DNA from: Candidatus Omnitrophota bacterium | Lineage (GTDB): Bacteria; Omnitrophota; Gorgyraeia; Zapsychrales; Zapsychraceae | Reading direction: 5' to 3' | Assembly: GCA_020632495.1 (NCBI GenBank) | Contig: JACKFL010000005.1 | Coordinates: 310,001-374,000 of the forward strand | DNA length: 64,000 nt | Part shown: positions 53,501-62,500 of the stretch, in pieces | Position numbering within the stretch: the first letter of the stretch is position 1 | Layout: each line of letters begins with the position of its first letter | Translations under genes and position numbers: made by a program | The notes under the pieces: generated by a model | Seen by the model: only the letters and a program-made list of their open reading frames with translations | What the model was told of the DNA's origin: nothing | Databases searched by the model: none

Positions 53501-56500
53501 ATGATCCGGTCGACGTCCGGATAAATGTATCCGCCGCGCAGGCCGCGTAATTCTTCGCTGTCTTCAATGACGGTAGCGCGTCTGATGGTGATTTCGGCGG
53601 CTTCTTGTTCTTCGGATTGTTGTCCGCTGACGTCGGCGGTTGTTTCATCGGCTCCGTTGTTGCTGTCATCCCCGCGTGTGCGGACATCCAGAACGAGTTC
53701 CAGGAACGCGACGGCCGTTTGCGGCAGGCGTTCTGCCCATGCGGCTGTATCTACGGCGATCAGCTCAGCCGCCTTGGCGGTGATTTCTGCCCGTTTATCG
53801 GCGCTCAGATCGCGGAACATGGCCGTGGCGGCGGTCCATTCGCTGTCTTCAACCGTGTGTTCGGCTGTGACCAGCTCGGCGCGGCCTTCCAGGACTTCCA
53901 GGGTCAGGGCGATCTTCGCTTCGATCATGTCGGCGGCGGTCGGTTGCGCCGGTTTCAGGACGGTTTGCACAAATGTCTTGATTTCATTCTCAATCGCTTC
54001 AATGAGATCATTTTCGCTGACGTTCGTGCTGGCGATGTTGGTCTTGAAGCTTTGGGCCAATTCTTGTTGTTCATCTTCGGCCAATTGCTTGAACATTCTG
54101 GTCGCCACCTTCCACAGCTCGGCCGGAACGGCCTTCAGTCCGCTCTTACCATCGGCGACCGGAGTGATGTCGCCCTTAACCGTGTACAGTGCCAGACGGA
54201 AGACTTCGTTGATCACATCGCGGCGGACCGTGTCGATACCCACAGAAATGTCGTATTCAACCGTATGGCTGATGGCGGTGACCGCGTCAGTACCGATGAG
54301 ATCCGCGAAGACCGCTTCAACGGTGGCCTTGGTGCGGAACTGCTGAATCGGCTTTTGGATGTACGCGAAGCGGTAGGATTCATCGCCGTTCAGACGTCCT
54401 TCGGCAGCCAAATTGAGACGGTAGTTGGCGAAGTTGTCGCGGGTATTTGTCGACTTTTCTTCGAGGATGACATCGAAGCCCTCTTCGAGATAAATGTTGG
54501 AGATCAGTCCCGGGCGGTTGGCGGCGTGGCGGAATTGTCCTTCGCCTCTCACGATTCCGCGCATGATTTGCAGAATGATATTCGCTTCGCTGACGGTAAT
54601 GATGCCTTCACGGTTACCAGCCTTGACTTCGGCCTTCAACGCGTCCAGCTCAGCGTCGGTGCTGATCGTACGGTTGTCGCTGACCTTGACCGGGATACCG
54701 ACGTTCACGGCTGATTGGATCAACGGCAGCGTCAGTCGGCCGTATCCGCCGGTGATCACGATGCGTTCGGCTTCCTGGAATTCGATCATTTCCAAAGCCC
54801 GGACGAAGGTGCTGATATCATCGTTTCCGGCGATGACGATATCTCTAACCGGTTTCAAACCGAATTGTGCCACATCCCAATCGCTAGAAGAAAGAATATT
54901 GGCGGCGAATTGACCCTCGTGAGTAAGTTGCAGCTTGTCGATTTCTTTGCCGAAATTGAAGCCTTTCGTATTGCGAGAAACGTCGAAGATCATTTGTTCA
55001 CGCTGAGTCCTGTTCATTTGACGTCCTGCTCCGTCAACCTTGCGGCGGGCTTCATCAAACTTGGCGACCATTTCGCGGGCTTGGCTGCGCGGCAGTGAAA
55101 TCATACCGTTGTCATCCAGAGCACGGACATCTTCACCGTCGAGCTGGATAGTTTGATTGACCTTGCCGCGAGTGACGGAGATTTCATCCTTGATGCCGGA
55201 CGGTGTGGTGTGGACTTGGACCGTCTTTCTGGTGTGCTTGACACCGGAGACGTAACCGCCGTAGATAGTCGCCAATGTAACCAGAACTGCGTTCATACCG
55301 ATCATCAGCGGCACCATCGCCAGGAACGGCAGGTTGATCGCGATAAGAACGGCGATGTTCAGACCGACGACACCGACAAAGACCTTCGCGTTGTTCTTGT
55401 AGTTGACCGTACCGCGGGTCTTGGCAGCTTGCATGCGGAAGCCGGCCATATACGGCGACCACTTGGTGTAGCGGATGAACAGACGATCGATCACGCGGTA
55501 GGTGTAATCGAGCGTTTGTGAAATCCGCAGCGGCAGCATTGAGAAGACCTTGGAGACGCGTGTACCGTAGATGTCTTGACGTCCCTTGTCTCCCTTCTTG
55601 GTGAACGTCGCCAGGACGTCGATACCGGTCAGCATGACGATGGATGCGTACAGGTACGGCAGCAGCAGGATGGCGCCGGCCAGATCCATGGTGAAGAAGG
55701 CCACCAGGAAGCCGACGATACCGGCCATACCGACCAGACCCTTGACCGGCAGACCTTCGGAGATCATCTTGCCGCCCTTGTACAGAGCGGTTTCTTCGAA
55801 GCGGGTGATGTTATTTGACCGCTTCTTGCCGTCCGGATCCATACCTTCCACGAATGCTTCCTTAACTGATCTCAAGAACTCGAATACTTCACTGGAGGCC
55901 AGGCGGACACCGTAGCTGAAGTTGGTGATCAGGTTGACATAGAATGGGAAGGCGATCTTCAGATCGCGGAACAGATCGGCCCATGCCAGCCAGAAGTTAC
56001 CGCTTTGTCTCCACAGACGTACGAACAAGGAGACGTTGATGGCCTGCATCAGGATGACGCTCAGGGCTGAGAACAGCAGGTACGGCGTCAAGAATGACAG
56101 GCCTGAGAACGGCGCCAGGATCGAGAAGGTTACCAACAAGCCGATCGCGATCGGTGACAGCAGGTAGTGGAAGTTCATGAACATATGCGACAACTTCTTG
56201 TCGAAGCCGAGCGCCTTATTGTAGTAGAGCGCAAACTGGCTGTTATCCATGATCAGTCGGACCACGTTGAAGGCATAGCGGGTTTCCGTGGCAACCAGTG
56301 ATTCGGCCAACAGGTTCGGACGACCCCATTCGAATCCGTACCAGTCGATGTGGGTGGACTTCCATCTCGGTTGCGAGCGTTGTTGCGTCATGAAGGCGGC
56401 CGTATCTTCACCCGGCGGAGTGTAAACCGTGGTGAATGTGTGCCACAGACCGAGACCCTTACCGTAGAAGGTGGTGTATTCTTTGCGGCCGCGCTGGACT

Positions 56501-59500
56501 TCTGACGTCCATGTTTCCTGTGATATCGCGTAGGCGCGGGTACCTTCCCAAGCGTCGCCGTTGGATGCCCAGATACGCATCATCGGGTTGACGACCGCGA
56601 TCTCGACGTCACGTGCTTGCATGGTGGCCCAGACCGGTCTCCAGACGTTTTGACCGAGTGTGGTGCGGACGTGGGCGTCGTAAGATACGGACTTGTCGAA
56701 GAACAGCCACAGGTTGGTGGCCATACCACCGTTCTTGTTGTTCATGATGACGACGTCTTGTGATACGTCGTACAGTGAGTAGTCGACACCGTTCTTGATC
56801 AGCGTATTGACGTATTCAGCGGTTTGTTCAGCCTTATCGTATGCTCCTCGCAAGGCATCCCATTCATTCAACAGCGTTTGCTCGTCCTTATCGTTGACGG
56901 CATCCAGCTCAGCCTCTGTTCCGGCAGCGATCTTAGCCTGGAATTCGGACATCTGGACTTCGAAGGCGTAATTGAGGATCAACATGAGTTCGCGTTGGTG
57001 TTCGTCGCGTTCTTTAGCGAACAACGCGGCCCATTCCGGAATCGACATGCCTTGGAACTTGGTGAAGCTCTTCAGCTTCATGATGCGTTCGATCATTTCG
57101 ACGATGTCGGTGCGGCCTTGCTTACGGGCCTTGGTCAGGACGCTTTCTCTGGTTATCTCCTTGGTATCCTTGTCACGATCGTCTTGGGTCAACAATTTCA
57201 TGAACTCAGACAGCTGTCCGAGCTTTTCGATGGTCTTGTCGGCGCGGAAGCCGTTGGTGCGCCAAATCGGCTCCATGTGGATGATGTTGCGCAGCTTGGT
57301 ATCGACCATCGCCTGGTATTCGTTGAAGTTGGCGAGGAAGGCTCTGGCCATGGCCACGCGCTCTTCTTCGCTGGACTGGATGGCATCGGCCAAGAAGGCC
57401 AGCGTGGCCGGGTTTCGCAGTTCTTCATCTGAAAGTCGGCTAAGCGTGACGAAGGCATCCTTGACGGATGTGAATTCGCCGCTGACCAGCAGGGCCTGGA
57501 CGAAACGGTTATAGGCGAAGTCGCCGAGTTGTTCGGAGACATTCAGGTGATATTCCAGGATATCCGTAGCCATGGACTCGGCAACCGGACCGTGGGTCGG
57601 ACGCTGTTCGTTCAGGAAGCGCATCATCATTCCGACAACCCGGTTACGCAGCGCTTCGTTTTCCTGGAAGACGCCGTAGCGGTCGCGGTAGATGATGTCA
57701 ATCAGGTTCATTTCTTCGTGGATGTCACGCAACTTGTTGACGAAGTCGGTTTGTGAAGCGGTCAGCGCACCATATTCACGGCTGAATTCACGTTCGATGT
57801 CATCCACAACGGATTGCCATTCGCTCAGCTTTCTGGCGTTATAACCGAGCAGCGTCGTCAGCTTTCCGGATTCAGGATTCTTGTTAAAGATGCCGAGGAA
57901 CATAGAGCTGATCGGTGTGTTGCTGAAGATTTCCCATGCGGCCTGTGTATGCGATGAGGAGGCTTCCATGAGGGCCAGCACATCGCCGGTCGTCTTCTTG
58001 TGACCCAGGGCGAAGAAGATGTCATACAGTGTTTGGCGTGCCTTTTCACCTTGCGGCAGAACGAAGCGTCCGCCTTCTTCCCCTCTCAGGGCGGCCAGCC
58101 ACAATCTCTTTTCTTCCGTGGTCAGCAGGTATTGCTGGCTGATGCGGATGATCTGACGTTCGAGGTATTCGCGGACGGATTCGCCGTTTTCGAGGACCAG
58201 CGTGTTGTCGGCTTCGATGGCTTCGATTTCCGCAATGACGTTGCCGTAGAAGACTTCCCAGAAGGTCGCGCGTGAGCGCGGCGACAAGGCGCGGACAACG
58301 ACCGTTACCGCCGCGATAGCGGCCACGGCGAAGATATTTCCGGTGACGATGCCGGCCAGCATCAGGCCGATCGCTGTTCCGCCGACTTTCAACTTGGCCG
58401 GTGTGCCGAACGGTACCAGTGTCTTGACCGTTTCTTTGACCAGTCCGACAACCGGAATACGGTAATCTCTGTAGTCTCCGGCGCGGATGGCGGCGATCAG
58501 GGCCAGACCCAATCCAGCCAACAATGCAGCCGTCAGGCTGCCGGTGACCGCGAAGGTCAGCAGCACGCCGGCGCCGGCGTTACCGCCGATCAGCTTCTTG
58601 GCGAAGGTCACCGGATTGACTGTCTTGGCCTCGGTACGGATATTGGCCTTGAAGGTGGCGACTGTCTTCTTGAGCGATTGCAGGCCGGTGGTCAGCAGGA
58701 TCGGCGCGATACCGCTCAGGATGGTGATGACCGGGTTCAGCGTCAGGGCGAAGACGAAGGTCATGCCGACGATCGTGAAGCCGGTCGAAGCGGCCGGGCT
58801 GATCGTGAACGGATTGAGTGACTTGAAGCCGACCAGCGAACGGACGGTCTTGCTGAAGAGCTCGTCCTGCAGTTCGTAGTAGCTCTTGATCGCCAAGACC
58901 AGGTGATAGATGGATGCCAGTGTCGGCAGGGCCGTCAGCGCGAGCAGGAATACCGTGATGAAGAAGCCGGCGTTCGCCGTGAACAAGGTCAGTGCGCCGG
59001 CCAGGGTGATTGCCGCGGCCACGTACAGGGCGCCCTTGCCGAGATCTCCGCGCGGCTTGATAGCGCCGAACAGCGTCAGGACGGATGCGATGGTCTTGGC
59101 GAAGCTGGACAGGCCTTTCTCTGACTTCATTGACTTGTAGATCGTGTACATCGCGCCGGCCCCGATCAGCAGGGTGATACCGCCGCTGACCAGGCTGAAG
59201 GTACCCAGTGTGATGATCGCGGTTGATTGGAACAGCAATCCGACCATCGCGCCGCCGTAGTAGAGTGAGAAGATTCCGAAGATAGATCCCCAGAAGAACT
59301 TCTGCTTCCAGTTTCGCGCGAAGCCGAAGATAACCGGATACAACGTAGCGGCCGCCGTGGCCAGCAGCGTATGGACGGCCAGCGGCAACGGCAGGATGGT
59401 GACGCTGAAAACCAGCTCGATCACGATGGCGGCCAGGGTGAAGGCCGGGATGTAGTAGGCGAAGAGCTTGAAGAACTTGGCCTTGTAGCCTTCCATGCCC

Positions 59501-62500
59501 CAGAATTTCTCGATATTCGTCAGCGGCTTGAAGACGTGATCCCAGTAGAGGAACTTCAGGCCTGACTTTTCGCGGCCGGCTTTTTCTTCCGCGGCGGCTT
59601 CTTTATGATCTTTCTCGAAGTACTTGATGGCGATATTCTTCAGTTCCAGATAGAGGGCATTGAGTTCAGCTTTCTTCTCATCAGTCAAGCCCTTCATATA
59701 GTCACCTTGCTGATGATTGGAGACAATTCCTTGGGCGGCGATAAGCTTCTTGGCCGTGGCTCCGATTTTGTCTGCAGCGTCACTGTAATCCTTCTGACGC
59801 TTGATGATGTCGCCGACCACATATTCCTTCAGGGCCGTGAACAGGCTGGCTTCCGGCGTCAGGGTCACGGAAGTGGCTTCGGCGGCCGCCTTTTCTTGCT
59901 GGCCAGCAGTCTTTTCAATCTTATTGGCCAGGAAGATTTCGCTGGTTGCGGTGTTGACGAAGAACTTGAATCCGGCCAGGCGGCGAAGTTCCACTACGGT
60001 AGTTGTGTCGGCCGCGCCAGCGGTTGCTTCGGTGGCTGTTTCGTCGGCCTTGGCTTCTTCCAGGGCCTTCAATTCTTCCATCATTTGGGCCACGTTCAGA
60101 GTATCGATCAGTTCGGAGGCTTCGATGATGGCTTGGTAGAACGAATGGCCTTCCCGTTGCAGGAATTCGAACAGATCGTAGAACGGCTGATCCGTGAACT
60201 GGTCGGCGATGCGGTTGCTGTTATCCAGAATATCGGCCGGATTACGCTTGGTTCTGGCCTCGAATCTGGCGCGTTCGTAAATCTGCGTGAAGCGGTTGAA
60301 TTCGTTCACCGAACGCAGGTATTCGCGGATGGCCTTGGCGTGCGCCGGTGTGGTGCTCTTACGGGCCATTTCGTCGATCGTGTCACTCAGGTACAGGTTC
60401 AACGGACGGATCAGGTTGCCGCCGCCGAGGGTCACACCGTTGGTTTGTGATTGGTTCATATGCAGCATGCGGAAGATGATATTCTGACGCAGCTTGGTCG
60501 GATCCGTGGTCTTGTTCATCGGTGTGTCGATGTACTGGAAGTCACCCTTGGCGATTTCACCGCGGGTGAGATCGCTCAGGAGAGCCGGGTTGTTGAACAC
60601 GGCTCTGTGGACCGTACCGAAGATCGTGGTCAGCAGGCGTTCGCGGTCGGCCGTGGCTCCCTTGTCTGTCAGCATGACCGTAATATCCTTGGCGATCAGT
60701 TCGGCCATGAAGTCGATCAGATCAGCTTCCAGTCCTTCGTCGCCCATGGCGGCCCGTTCGTTGGCGACGATGGTAGCGATGTCTTCACGGGCAGCCTGCT
60801 TCAGACCGGACAATTGACGATTGGCCAGGAACTCGGCGTCTTCGCGGTTGAGACCTTCTTCTTCATAAGCTTCCACCAGACCGGCGATCGTTTCGGTCAG
60901 GCTGTCGGTGACCCGCTGGCGAATCGCCATGACGCGGGTTGCCAGAGCCTCGGCGCGGGCCTTGCGGGCTTCTTCCCTGGCCTTGGCTTCGTCTTCGCTT
61001 TCGCCTTCTGCCGCCGGTTCGACCTCGGCCAACTTGGCGTCGATCGTCTTGACGATTTCCGCTTCACCCGTGATCGCTTCATCAGTGAATTCAAGCCCGA
61101 TTTGTTGGCGAACAACCTGATCGTAAATCGATCCAATCACGCGTTCGCGCAGCAATTGCTGGACGAACGTGGTGAGCTTGCTGAACTCTTGAGCGACCGT
61201 GACGATGACCTTTGCGTCGGTCAGCTTGATGATCTCACGCAGGACCTGAACTTGCGGCGTATTCGGCAGGGCTTCGAGAACATCGACGTTTCCTGCCTTG
61301 ATCGCTTCCAGGGCTCTGGTTTCGGCCTTGTTGATCAATGCGCGGGCGATCTTTCTCCAGCGCAGCGCGCTGCCGTAAATTTGTCCGTGACGGTTGTACT
61401 TGGCCGCTTCCTTGGCTTCCATAATATCGGCCACGGTGATCAACTCGTTCTTGTACAGATCGAAGATGACCATCGCTTCCGGCAGGCCTTGGACAGCCGC
61501 GCGGTTGAGTCGGCCCATGAACGCGGTCGGTGCGTTGTCCGGAGCGGCTTCCGCGGCATCGTTGATGGTCATCACGGCGCGTTTGACCGGTCTGATCTTG
61601 CTGTAATCAATGTCCAGATTTTCCATCTGGATCTTGTCTTCGAGGTACAGGCTGGTCAGAAGATCGACTTCTGCCGGGCTGAATCCGTAGCCTTCGAGTT
61701 GTCTTCTCACGAACGCTTCTTTGGTGCCTTCGCCGTCGAAGTTCTTCTGAACGATGATCGGTCCGCGCAAGATTTGCATCATCAGGACCTTGCGGGCCAG
61801 GACCTTATTATTTCTGAGCAGCTTTTCGGTGGTCTTCAGGTTGTTGAAGTTGATGTTTCTGGACCGTCTGCGGTTGAAGCTGCGAGAGGTCAAGAAGCCG
61901 ACGATTCCCATACCGGCGATCAGCAGCAACGGCAGCATCAGGATTCCGACCTGACGCAGCCAGACCCAGAAGCTGAAGAAGACCGGAGCTTCATCCAGGC
62001 TGTACGATTCACCGTTCATGCGGACCTGAACGTCGCCCAGATCGAAGACCAGACCGTTTTCGCGGTTAGACATGATATTCATAATTTCGGCAACCGGACG
62101 CTCTTCACCGTTGACGATACGGTTCCAGACATTACCCCAGATGGTATTGTCGAATTTCTCGGAAACCGGATTTTCGTAGGCATCGGTATGAATGAAGCGT
62201 TGGTAGCGCAACCAATCCGGCACGATGCTGCTCAGTCCCGGTACGGACAGACGGTCGGTGATGACTTCGGCGGCAATCAGTTGATTGTTGGCAAACAGAC
62301 GGTTGGTGCGGCCGTAGGTCGGTGTCGAAGTATCGTAGACTTCTTCGCTGTAGATGTATGTCGTGCCGTCGATCACATAGACGCGGTTGACGAAATGGCT
62401 GTACAGGTATTCCTGACCGTCGACCACACGGGTGACGTACAGCGGAATCCGGTAACGGGTATAGATCTTGTAACCTTCGTCCACGTAGTATTCGCTGACC

